Origin: CAIXDN01 sp964482085
Lineage (GTDB): Bacteria > Patescibacteriota > Patescibacteriia > 2-12-FULL-60-25
DNA: 64,000 nucleotides
NCBI GenBank assembly: GCA_964482085.1
Contig: CAYZVS010000001.1
Location: 1-64,000, forward strand
Direction of reading: 5' to 3'
Position numbers and translations under genes: made by a program. Below the pieces are notes generated by a model that did no database searches, was not told the origin of the DNA, and was given only the letters and a program-made list of their open reading frames with translations. The stretch's first letter is position 1. Each line of letters opens with the position of its first letter. Below, in pieces: positions 1-6,905 of this stretch.

Positions 1-160
1 CAGGTAGCCCGTCCGTTCGCGCCGATGTTGGACTAGAGGCGGTGGCGGCGTCAACGCCCGGGACGGATGACGGGACGATACCATGAAACGCCGAAACTGT
101 CAATAGTTGCGGATGTTTACGCCGCCTACCGGCCTTGTTGTCGCTCACGCTGGGCCCCCT
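1..160. other. GC-rich leading segment, no gene recognised
   Basis: This GC-rich stretch lies at the window edge, downstream of the sigma-factor gene that runs on the minus strand. I see no convincing ORF, RNA gene or clear terminator in it. It may hold the end of a gene that lies outside the window. Confidence 0.4.
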
Positions 161-754
161 TCAATTGTCGTCCCCCATCAGGGCGGACAGCTTCTTCCTC
201 GCCCGATGGACGATCACCCGGACCGTCGCCTCGGGGATTCCTGTGGCGGTCGCAGCCGCGGCCACACCCTCGTCTACCGCGATCGCGAGGACCCGGCGCT
301 CGCGGTCGCCCAGCTGATCGAGCGCGCGACGCAGCCCTAGGAGCCGCTCGCGGTTGAGGGCGGCATCCTCGGGCGACGGGGCCGCGGTCGGTACGACGTC
401 GGCGATGTCGCTCACGTCGTCGTCCTCGGCCACCACCCGCGTGCGCACCTCGACGCGCGCGCGCGTCCGCGTGAGGTTCGCGACGATCGCGCACACGAAG
501 GGCCGCTCCTTGCCCTCCTGAACGGCACCGGCGCGCCAGCGGCAGAGGTACGTGAGCATCGCCTCGGCGACGATGTCCTCGTGAAGCCCGATGTCGGCGA
601 GCAGCACGCGCCGCACGCGGAATGGAGCAGGGAGCGCCATGCGGTGCAGCGTCCAGAGGACGACGCGGTGCATGAGCGGTCGCTGACCATGAAGCCAACG
701 GGCGACGGCGTTCTCGCCCGTCGAGGGCGAGGATGTAGGAAGGGCAGACAGCAT
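161..754 (-). CDS. ECF-like RNA polymerase sigma factor
   Basis: A 197-residue protein that probably directs RNA polymerase to a small set of promoters. Residues about 40-95 (LLADIGLHEDIVAEAML and after) fit a divergent sigma region 2. The last 60 residues fit sigma region 4: ALDQLGDRERRVLAIAVDEG, then a helix-turn-helix ending in ATVRVIVHRARKKL. I chose the ATG at 754 because GGAGAG lies 5 nt upstream; the frame stays open further upstream but without a good start. No anti-sigma gene is visible next to it. Its high third-position GC and Arg/Ala-rich composition resemble myxobacterial genes and differ from the genes beyond 5.6 kb. The family call rests mainly on region 4. Confidence 0.72.
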   Translation of the reverse strand: MLSALPTSSPSTGENAVARWLHGQRPLMHRVVLWTLHRMALPAPFRVRRVLLADIGLHEDIVAEAMLTYLCRWRAGAVQEGKERPFVCAIVANLTRTRARVEVRTRVVAEDDDVSDIADVVPTAAPSPEDAALNRERLLGLRRALDQLGDRERRVLAIAVDEGVAAAATATGIPEATVRVIVHRARKKLSALMGDDN

Positions 755-1061
755 GGGATCTCTCCGGCAGTGAATGGTCCATCGATCGGAAAAACCCGCT
801 CTCGACCGCCGAGCTACCCGCTCGCGCGTTGGACACATCATCGCTGGAGGCCACTGCTCCCTGTTTCTCGTGCTTCTCCTTGAGCTCTTCTCCTTTGGCC
901 TGATCATGCCCGGCTGGCCGATCTCGATCAAGCTCCGGCGCCACCCCCTTCAATGCGCGGAGATGCCGGAGCGTTTCATGAAACGTCGAGGTCGCGTCCG
1001 GCATGCAGAACAAGCGGACGGATCGCGACGCCTTCGCTCGCGTCGCGCCGCTGGTGCGCGG
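755..1061. other. Intergenic region with a 14-bp palindrome
   Basis: Space between the divergent sigma-factor gene and the small membrane-protein gene. It contains a perfect palindrome, CGTTTCATGAAACG, at 972-985, which is a plausible operator or protein-binding site for this divergent pair. No clear -10/-35 pair was found. Long open frames here are typical of GC-rich non-coding DNA. Confidence 0.35.
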
Positions 1062-1655
1062 ATGAACGCCGTCGACCTCTTCTGCGCCGCGGTCGCCGTC
1101 TGCGTGTCGGGCGCGGCGTCTGGATACGCGATCCACCTCCCGCGCGCTGAGCGCCGCGCTCGCGAGCGCGTTCGGCCTCGTGCGGCGCGACGGGACGCGT
1201 CCTCCGGGCGTGCTCACTCGAGAGGCGACGAGCCAGGGTGTCGGTTCGACGCTGGCGCGTTGAGCACCGCGATTCTTGGGCTCCTTCTCGTCCGTGTGCT
1301 CGCCGGGTCTACCAGACGCCGTCGCCGCCCGTTGGATCGCGCCGACCGATGGCGTCCGTCCTCAGTCTCCTCGCGGCACTCTGCCTTAGCCTCGGTCTCT
1401 GCTCGACTGCGCGTGGCTGGAGCGCGTCGGGATCGGACCTGGCCGCGCCGCGACTGGACGCGCGCTCTTCCGCCCTGCTCTGCGCCGCCTCCGCCGCGCG
1501 TACCTCCGCCCGTCGTGGTCGCGCCGGATGGGCATGGCCCCGACGCCTTCGCATTCCGGCCGCGTGTCGCCGCACGAAGAACTCCTCAGCTTGCGCCCGG
1601 CGCGCTCTGCTGGGTCTGCGGTCGTCCCGAGGTGGATGGTCACCACGACCACTGA
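1062..1655 (+). CDS. Hypothetical small membrane protein (possible frameshift)
   Basis: I do not recognise this 197-residue frame. It starts MNAVDLFCAAVAVCVSGAAS, a plausible membrane segment, has a second hydrophobic stretch (STAILGLLLVRVLAG) near residue 65, and ends in CWVCGRPEVDGHHDH, which has a metal-site look. Third-position GC is high over the first 60 codons and weaker in the middle, where another frame carries a better hydrophobic stretch (SVLSLLAALCLSLGLC). A sequencing or real frameshift around 1340 is possible. No clear ribosome binding site. The start is uncertain. Confidence 0.35.
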   Translation: MNAVDLFCAAVAVCVSGAASGYAIHLPRAERRARERVRPRAARRDASSGRAHSRGDEPGCRFDAGALSTAILGLLLVRVLAGSTRRRRRPLDRADRWRPSSVSSRHSALASVSARLRVAGARRDRTWPRRDWTRALPPCSAPPPPRVPPPVVVAPDGHGPDAFAFRPRVAARRTPQLAPGALCWVCGRPEVDGHHDH

Positions 1656-1766
1656 CGGGCGCTTCGACGAAACGGGGCGGCCGAGAGGATGCAGTAGGGG
1701 TCGGGTTGCCCGTCCATCCAATGTAGCGTGGCCGCGCGCCCGGTGCCCGGTGGTATCCTCGAGACC

Positions 1767-2425
1767 ATGCTCCAGTTCCGTCGAGCCTACGCACCAGCCG
1801 CCAACACGACGGCTCCCCCAGCAAGTCACGCGCGTGTGGGATCGCGCGCGAGCTTCGGTCGGCCGACGGAGTTCTCGTTCGGGACCGAACGACCCGACGG
1901 GTCGGGAGTCGTGATCGGTATCATCGGACTCGATTACGTGGCCGGCGCGCTTCCACTTACGTCGCATGGCCGGCCGTGGGGCCTACTCATATCGTGTGTG
2001 ACAGACGCGGAGGCGGACCTGGCCCTGGGCGGCACACGCCTAATGTCATTTGCCATCGAGGATCGCCACACACCTCCGCAAATGTTCGCCACGATCGCGT
2101 TGATCGTGGAAGTCCTCCGAGAGATCTCTGAAGGGCACTCTGTCCTCTNNNNNNNNNNGTCCTCTTCGGTTGTGGTGCCGGATGCGGCCGATCGGGAATG
2201 CTCGTCGCGTGCTTGCTCGCGGCTGCTGGCGGCTCTCCCGGAGATACAGTCTCCCATGTTGATCGTCTGCGACGAGCAAGCGTCCGAGCCGCACTCACGA
2301 CTGACGACGGAATCATCGAAACAGTCTCTCAACGGGCGTTTGTCGATCTATTCGCACGCGCTTGGTCGGTAGCAGCAGAGACGCCCGCCGGGACTAGAAC
2401 ACCGATTGGTTCGATTTCGGCCTAA
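1767..2425 (+). pseudogene. Dual-specificity/tyrosine phosphatase-like gene, 5' part, split by IS and by an assembly gap
   Basis: The N-terminal part (MLQFRRAYAP) leads to SFAIEDRHTPPQMFAT, where the Asp fits the general acid of cysteine phosphatases, then to an amphipathic helix and a beta-strand GHSVL. After the 10-N gap the next frame reads FGCGAGCGRSGMLVACLL, which satisfies the phosphatase loop C-x5-R-S/T, followed by the usual helix. The His normally before the Cys is replaced by Gly. The two frames join if the duplicated GTCCTCT at the gap is collapsed. The reading frame then runs into the IS at 2394; the last ten residues before the stop at 2425 come from the IS. The downstream half continues at 4143. 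Confidence 0.6.
2149..2158. other. Assembly gap (10 N)
   Basis: Ten Ns inside the phosphatase-like gene. The 7 bases before the gap (GTCCTCT) are repeated directly after it. This suggests that two overlapping contigs were scaffolded without being merged. Confidence 0.95.
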
Positions 2426-4142
2426 TTATGCGGCTTCTGCAAGTTGCAGCACCTCGAGGTTGATGGTCGCGGCATGACGGCGAGCGTCGAAGAGGTTCTT
2501 TCGAACTCCGATGTACCGCGCGCGTGTGCCCTGCTTGCTCGCGTGATGGGCGAGACGGTGCTCGATGGTCACGCGCTCTCGCATGCGTTCTCGGCCGACG
2601 GGACTGGCGATGTCCTTGCGGAGCTTCTTCTGGAGCTTCTCGTCTTTGGCGATCGAGATCGTTCGGCCGCTGCCTTGCGCCGCGTCGGTGCAGTTGTCGC
2701 GACGTGGGCAGCTCCCGCACGTCGCGGCCGGGAACTGGGTCACGGTGCCCAGTCGGATCTTCTCGGTGTGCCCGGCGGGGCAGCGGATCGTCATGCGACC
2801 GAGGTCGAGCTTGAAGTCGGCCTTCGAGTAGCGTTCTCCCGCGGGCGGACGCCACGGCTTGCAGATGATCGGGATCCGTGCGGCGAACATGTCGCGGACG
2901 TTTTGGCTCGCCAGGTAGCCGCGATCGATCTGGAGCTCGCCCACCTGGTTGCGCTCGGCGTAGCGGGCGAGATCTTCGACGATGCCGGGCAGGGCCTCGG
3001 CCTCGGGCCGGTTCGCGGGCGTGATGCCGCAGGCGAGCACGAGGCTGGTGTCGATGTCTGCGCCGAGGTGGCTCTTGTAGCCGTTGAACGTTCGGCTCTT
3101 GCTCTTGCGGCCGTGTCGCATCTCGCGATCCTCGATCGAAACGCGCCGGTCCTCGGCGACACCTTGCCGAATGCGCGGCCCGCCGCCACCTGGATCGGGC
3201 TCGAGGTCTTGCTGGCGGAGCTGCGCGAGCGTCGCGAGTTGCTCGGCGAGCGGCGGTTGTTCGGCGACCTTTCCGAGTTTCTCGCCTACCCACGTCTCGA
3301 GTCGTTCGATCTGCACGACGAGCTTTTTGATGGCCGACGCCTTCTGCTCGGCGTCGTTCCAATCGATGTCGAGGCCGCGCTTCACGCTGGTCGCTGCGAG
3401 CGCGGGCGCGCCCGCGCTCGTCGCGAGCTCGTCAGGCTCCATCCCGGCGATCGCGGCGGCGCACGCGAGCAGCTTGTGCGCGGCGTGGCCGAGGAGATTG
3501 AACGTGTCCTCGACACGCCCCGCCCCGGTCAGCGGTCGCGAGTCCACCGCGAGGCGGACCTGCTTGGGCAGCTTGCGAAAGTCGAACGCACCGGTCGTTC
3601 GCGCAAGCTCGACGGTGCGCTCGAGGAGCCGGCGATCCATCTCGTGCGCGATGAGCCGCCCACGGAACGCCTGGAACGTGGCCTGCGAGAACGCGGCCTC
3701 CTCCGCGCCGAGCACGCCAAGAACCATCTGCCAGCGCGCGTCGACGACCGTCATCTCGACGGCCTCGGCGTCCGACGAGCCAGTGTAGGCCTGAAGCAGC
3801 ACAGCCATTGCGAGCTGAGCCGGCGCCACGGGATCCTTCCCTTCGCCGGTGTCGCGGTACATGCCGATGAGCTCGTCCTGGAACGCGTCGCTGAACAGCT
3901 CACGCCTGTGGTCACGCAGAAAGGCGAAGAGCTTCTTCGTGCGCGTCAGTCGCTTGAGGAGACGCTGCTCCCGCGCGCTCGGCTCGGACGGTGGATCCCA
4001 TCGCATCGTGCTCATCGTCGCCTCCCGCGAGCGCAACGATGCGCCCACGAAACGCGAGGGGATCACACCGCAAGGCGACCTGTCGATCCCTGGCCGCCAA
4101 GTGATCGGAATGATCGAGCTTTCGAACCGATCGGTGTTCTAG
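2394..4142 (-). mobile_element. IS1182-family insertion sequence, complete
   Basis: The element is about 1.74 kb. The ends are inverted: AACACCGATTGGTTCGA at 2398 on the left and, read on the other strand, AACACCGATCGGTTCGA ending at 4138 on the right (16 of 17 match). CTAG flanks both ends (2394-2397 and 4139-4142), consistent with a 4-bp target duplication. A single transposase gene fills the element on the minus strand. It sits inside a plus-strand ORF. Collapsing it to one CTAG keeps that ORF open and in frame, so the insertion looks precise and recent. Confidence 0.88.
2426..4015 (-). CDS. IS1182-family transposase
   Basis: A 529-residue DDE transposase. The N-terminal third (VAPAQLAMAVLLQAYTGSSD and ARWQMVLGVLG) is the DUF772-type region of IS1182/IS5-like enzymes. 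HGRKSKSRTFNGYKSHLGAD begins the catalytic core, LQIDRGYLA carries a likely catalytic Asp, and CPAGHT with CGSCPRRDNC forms a zinc-ribbon-like insert. The C-terminal R-RVTIEHRLAHHASKQG segment carries the last acidic position. Start: ATG at 4015 (MSTMRWDPPSEP), with GGGAGG 5-6 nt upstream; an earlier in-frame Met lacks a site. The frame is intact, so the element may be active. Full length for the family. Confidence 0.93.
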   Translation of the reverse strand: MSTMRWDPPSEPSAREQRLLKRLTRTKKLFAFLRDHRRELFSDAFQDELIGMYRDTGEGKDPVAPAQLAMAVLLQAYTGSSDAEAVEMTVVDARWQMVLGVLGAEEAAFSQATFQAFRGRLIAHEMDRRLLERTVELARTTGAFDFRKLPKQVRLAVDSRPLTGAGRVEDTFNLLGHAAHKLLACAAAIAGMEPDELATSAGAPALAATSVKRGLDIDWNDAEQKASAIKKLVVQIERLETWVGEKLGKVAEQPPLAEQLATLAQLRQQDLEPDPGGGGPRIRQGVAEDRRVSIEDREMRHGRKSKSRTFNGYKSHLGADIDTSLVLACGITPANRPEAEALPGIVEDLARYAERNQVGELQIDRGYLASQNVRDMFAARIPIICKPWRPPAGERYSKADFKLDLGRMTIRCPAGHTEKIRLGTVTQFPAATCGSCPRRDNCTDAAQGSGRTISIAKDEKLQKKLRKDIASPVGRERMRERVTIEHRLAHHASKQGTRARYIGVRKNLFDARRHAATINLEVLQLAEAA

Positions 4143-4851
4143 GCTCTGTGAGCCACTCGCCTTTCCGATTGACCCTGTGAACCGGGACGAACTCGACTTC
4201 GCCATCGAACGGCTCGAGGCGAGTCGCACCGCAGAGGTTGCGCTCACTTCGCTTGCGATCGCCGCTGCCTGGGATCGCAGAGGGTACGCGTCGAACGAAC
4301 TACGTAAGCTTGGTCTGCAACTCCGCAACGAGTTGTCGCCGATCGATCCGACAGGCCGAGAGGGCACGTATTCCCTCCAAGGAGACCAGCTAATCTCGGC
4401 GCAACTCCGCGAGTCACTTGTCACCACCATCGGCGAACTGCAACGGCGAGATGCCACAGACATTGACAGCCTGCCGGCATCCGTGTTTCAATTTCCAGGC
4501 CGACGGGCCAATTCGGAAGGCGCCGCGACTCGCGCAGGCGAGTCATCCAGAAATCCGGGCGTACCCGCAATCCTTCCTGAGGGAGTGGAGGCGCCCCCCG
4601 ATTCGGCCCGTCAAGCCGCACTTTCCAACCCACTTCCAGNNNNNNNNNNTGAGTTCGAGGCGTTTGTCGCCGCCGAGATCGCAAAGGAGCCCCACGCGCA
4701 TGAGAAGCGGGTGGCCGCGCGAGCAAGTCACTACCATCCGTACTTCGACCACACGGTCGATTTGTCTGTGCTTTCGGCCGATGAGATTGAACAGGTCGAC
4801 CGATTAGTGTCCAGCTACGAGCGCGGCAAACGTCAAGCGCTCGCACCCTGA
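4143..4851 (+). pseudogene. 3' part of the interrupted phosphatase-like gene
   Basis: The frame is open from the IS junction (LCEPLAFPIDPVNRDELDF...) through a GTG at 4177 to a stop at 4849-4851. It is in phase with the phosphatase part on the other side of the IS once one CTAG is kept. The segment DFAIERLEASRTAEVALTSL is helical and charged; the rest shows no motif I know. A 10-N gap at 4640-4649 breaks it, so the residues after the gap (EFEAFVAAEIAKEPHAHEK and on) could belong to another gene. An independent gene starting at GTG 4177 cannot be excluded. Confidence 0.5.
4640..4649. other. Assembly gap (10 N)
   Basis: Ten Ns. No overlap is visible between the flanks (left ends CACTTCCAG, right begins TGAGTTCGAGG), so the true gap length is unknown. 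Confidence 0.95.
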
Positions 4852-4898
4852 CATCTAGCGGTCCGCTAGAACCAAACTAGCCTGGTAAGAGGTGTGTT

Positions 4899-5318
4899 GT
4901 GTTCACGACTTCCGAGACGATCCCCGCTGACGCAAGCGTCAGGGTCACCTTTCTGTTGCCGACTACCGGAGATGACCGACGGCAGGCAGCTGAGCGTGTC
5001 ATTCAGGACCTGTGGCACCGCTTCCCAGAGGGCGGCACAGTCGTGTCACTGCCCGGCTCTGCGGCCGTCGCCTGGGGCTGGTGGACCAACCGGCGCGCAC
5101 GCAGGCCGGAGCGTCGGGTGGTTCGGGACACGCATGTCGTGGTCTGGATCGATGTACCGGTGCCGGCGCGTGACGATCGCAATTCCGTCATGCAAGCAGC
5201 ATGTCGAAAAGTTGTATCGGCGTTTCGCAAGCACTACGTTGGAGAGACGGCGGAATCGGTGATCTACCTTTCCGCATCCGACACCCTCTCGCTCTCCTGT
5301 CCGGGGGCGACAAAGTAG
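4899..5318 (+). CDS. Hypothetical 139-residue protein
   Basis: Starts with GTG at 4899, preceded by AAGAGG about 6 nt upstream, and ends just before a strong terminator. The protein (MFTTSETIPADASVRVTFLL...) has alternating hydrophobic strands (VVSLPGSAAVAWGWW, THVVVWIDVPVPA) and a helix with Cys (VMQAACRKVVSAFRKHYVGE). I recognise no family. No signal peptide or membrane segment. It lies 47 bp after the interrupted phosphatase-like gene and may have been its operon partner. Confidence 0.6.
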   Translation: MFTTSETIPADASVRVTFLLPTTGDDRRQAAERVIQDLWHRFPEGGTVVSLPGSAAVAWGWWTNRRARRPERRVVRDTHVVVWIDVPVPARDDRNSVMQAACRKVVSAFRKHYVGETAESVIYLSASDTLSLSCPGATK

Positions 5319-5326
5319 ACTCCTAC

Positions 5327-5354
5327 GAGACGGCACGAGCCGTCTCGGTTTTTG
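5327..5354 (+). terminator. Intrinsic terminator
   Basis: GAGACGGC-ACGA-GCCGTCTC is a perfect 8-bp stem followed by GGTTTTTGT. It closes the 139-residue ORF that ends at 5318. Confidence 0.85.
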
Positions 5355-5605
5355 TCTGCCGTACACAGATGGGGGACGAGCGTGGTCGTGTGATCGATGT
5401 CGCCGGGGCGAACGGGTCGAGGCTCCGTACCAGCGACTCATGAACCGATCTGTTGCATCGAAGCAACCCCCAAGGTCGTCCTGAACGCTTTTTGTGCCCA
5501 AACCGGTGCCCATGGTGGGCACGCGAACGATAGTGAGTGATGTCTTGAGAGTTAGCTGCTTCGAGCGTAATGGCGCTATGTTGACATGCTTTCGCCATCA
5601 ATGGC
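5355..5605. other. Junction region with GTGCCCA repeats
   Basis: No gene is recognised. The sequence contains GTGCCCA twice and its inverted copy, forming the hairpin GTGCCCATGGTGGGCAC near 5500-5516. Composition changes here from GC-rich (left) to moderate GC (right). Together with the tRNA remnant just to the right, this resembles either the end of an integrated element or a scaffold join. Confidence 0.4.
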
Positions 5606-5655
5606 CATCCTGAGCGCGGTCGGTGCCGAGGGTTCGAGTCCCTCTAGCCCGACCA
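5606..5655 (+). tRNA. 3' portion of a tRNA (truncated)
   Basis: A perfect T-arm, GAGGG-TTCGAGT-CCCTC (5628-5644), is followed by the acceptor 3' strand TAGCCCG, discriminator A and an encoded CCA. The matching 5' strand CGGGCTA is not found within several hundred bases upstream, and the upstream bases do not fold into anticodon and D arms. Identity cannot be assigned. A T-arm plus acceptor remnant is what is left at an attachment site when an element integrates into a tRNA gene; a contig join gives the same picture. Confidence 0.55.
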
Positions 5656-5658
5656 TAT

Positions 5659-5686
5659 AAAATACCCCGCCATGGCGGGGTATTTT
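5659..5686. terminator. Bidirectional terminator
   Basis: AAAATACCCCGCC and its exact inverse GGCGGGGTATTTT form a 28-bp palindrome with A- and T-runs at its ends. It serves the tRNA on the plus strand and the YibE/F gene on the minus strand. Confidence 0.85.
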
Positions 5687-5687
5687 A

Positions 5688-6902
5688 TTAATGTCGATGC
5701 TCGCTACCTTTGCTATCAATCGGAGCGCGGAGCGTGGCCCATGCGGCAAGGAGCGCCGTGATCGGAACGGTGAACACAAGACCAATGGTTCCGGCGAGTG
5801 AACGGACGACTTCATCCGTCACAGAATCAAAATTGATAAATTTGAGCCAAGAACCACCGAACTGTTGGTAAAGCAGGAGCGTTGAAAGCGAGGCGCCAAC
5901 ATAGGCAAAGACAAGCGTGTTTGCGAGAGCACCCATGTGATCTTTGCCAATCACCATTCCTGCCGTAAATAATTCCTTAAAACTCAATTTATTATTTGCG
6001 CGGCGCACTTCAGAAACTCCGGATGCGATGGAAACGGCGACGTCTTCCAAAACACCAACCGCCGCGATGATGATTCCTGCAAACAAAAGTCCACGCGGAT
6101 CAAGAAGTGGATTTTTATTGAAAAAACTTCGATCTTCCTCTGTACCGAGACCAGAGAGACGAGTTGAATCGACAAAGACGAGCGATATGAGATAGGCCAC
6201 AAGCGCACCGCCCATTGTTCCAATTGCCACGACCAGTGATTTACGATTCCAGCCGATCGTTAAACCACTGGAAATGAGCGTGAACAATCCGGAGAGCGCG
6301 ATGGCGAGCGGTACAGCATTTACCCCACGCAGGTAAAGTGGGATTAAAATGTAACCAATCATCGCAATGGAGATCGCGATTGATAACGCGACCTTTACAC
6401 CCTGCCAACCGGAAAGAAGTACAAGCGTAAACACGAACAGCGCGATAAGCCAGAGCATGGCCGTACGTCTATCAAAACCTTCCAAATAGAGATTCCAGCC
6501 ATTGTCACCGCTCTGCATAAAAATAACGACCTTGTCGCCAGCATGAGGATCAATGTTATAGGGATTGGAGCCGACGTCCGAGTGAATTTCTCGAACCTGA
6601 CCCAACAATGGGCCCGATAAAAATCGAACATGGAATACCTTTACCTGTTCTGCGCCACCGGGAATTGCATTGGATCCGCTACCGATTGATTCCACGACAC
6701 CTCTTTCATATTGCCCCTCCTGAGCTGGACCGTTTACCGGAGAATCTGCGCCATCTGTTCCCGCTTGATTATCAGAAATAACAGCCGGAGTTGTCGACGC
6801 GACTGCATCAGCCGTACTTGTTGTTTGAGCGAGCGCTGTCATGGGTAAAAACAACAGCGAGGCCGTGGCGACTGATGCAAATAGATTGATCAAACGTTTC
6901 AT
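5688..6902 (-). CDS. YibE/F family membrane transporter
   Basis: 404 residues. Residues 1-25 (MKRLINLFASVATASLLFLP...ALAQ) are a signal peptide. A soluble region with a beta-rich segment (QVKVFHVRFLSGPLLGQVRE) follows, then from about residue 147 seven or eight membrane segments. LLFAGIIIAAVGVLEDVAVSIASG and MVIGKDHMGALANTLVFAYVG are the conserved core of the YibE/F family, which is described as a putative transporter; the substrate is not known. It is the last gene of a long minus-strand operon and ends at a bidirectional terminator. Only 3 nt separate it from the nuclease gene upstream. Family assignment is solid; function is not. Confidence 0.88.
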   Translation of the reverse strand: MKRLINLFASVATASLLFLPMTALAQTTSTADAVASTTPAVISDNQAGTDGADSPVNGPAQEGQYERGVVESIGSGSNAIPGGAEQVKVFHVRFLSGPLLGQVREIHSDVGSNPYNIDPHAGDKVVIFMQSGDNGWNLYLEGFDRRTAMLWLIALFVFTLVLLSGWQGVKVALSIAISIAMIGYILIPLYLRGVNAVPLAIALSGLFTLISSGLTIGWNRKSLVVAIGTMGGALVAYLISLVFVDSTRLSGLGTEEDRSFFNKNPLLDPRGLLFAGIIIAAVGVLEDVAVSIASGVSEVRRANNKLSFKELFTAGMVIGKDHMGALANTLVFAYVGASLSTLLLYQQFGGSWLKFINFDSVTDEVVRSLAGTIGLVFTVPITALLAAWATLRAPIDSKGSEHRH

Positions 6903-6905
6903 AAT

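Noticed and set aside
126..1217. 363-residue minus-strand open frame overlapping the sigma-factor gene
   Set aside because: Arg/Ala-rich with no domain; typical shadow frame in GC-rich DNA. The sigma-factor frame has a motif and a ribosome binding site.
1309..1967. Overlapping minus-strand frames opposite the small membrane-protein gene
   Set aside because: Arg-rich composition typical of GC-rich antisense frames; no ribosome binding site.
2444..4180. 578-residue plus-strand open frame opposite the transposase
   Set aside because: Mirror frame of the IS transposase; no start signal and no recognisable domain.
5576..5815. 79-residue minus-strand frame reading through the tRNA remnant
   Set aside because: It begins inside YibE/F antisense coding and crosses a terminator and tRNA sequence.
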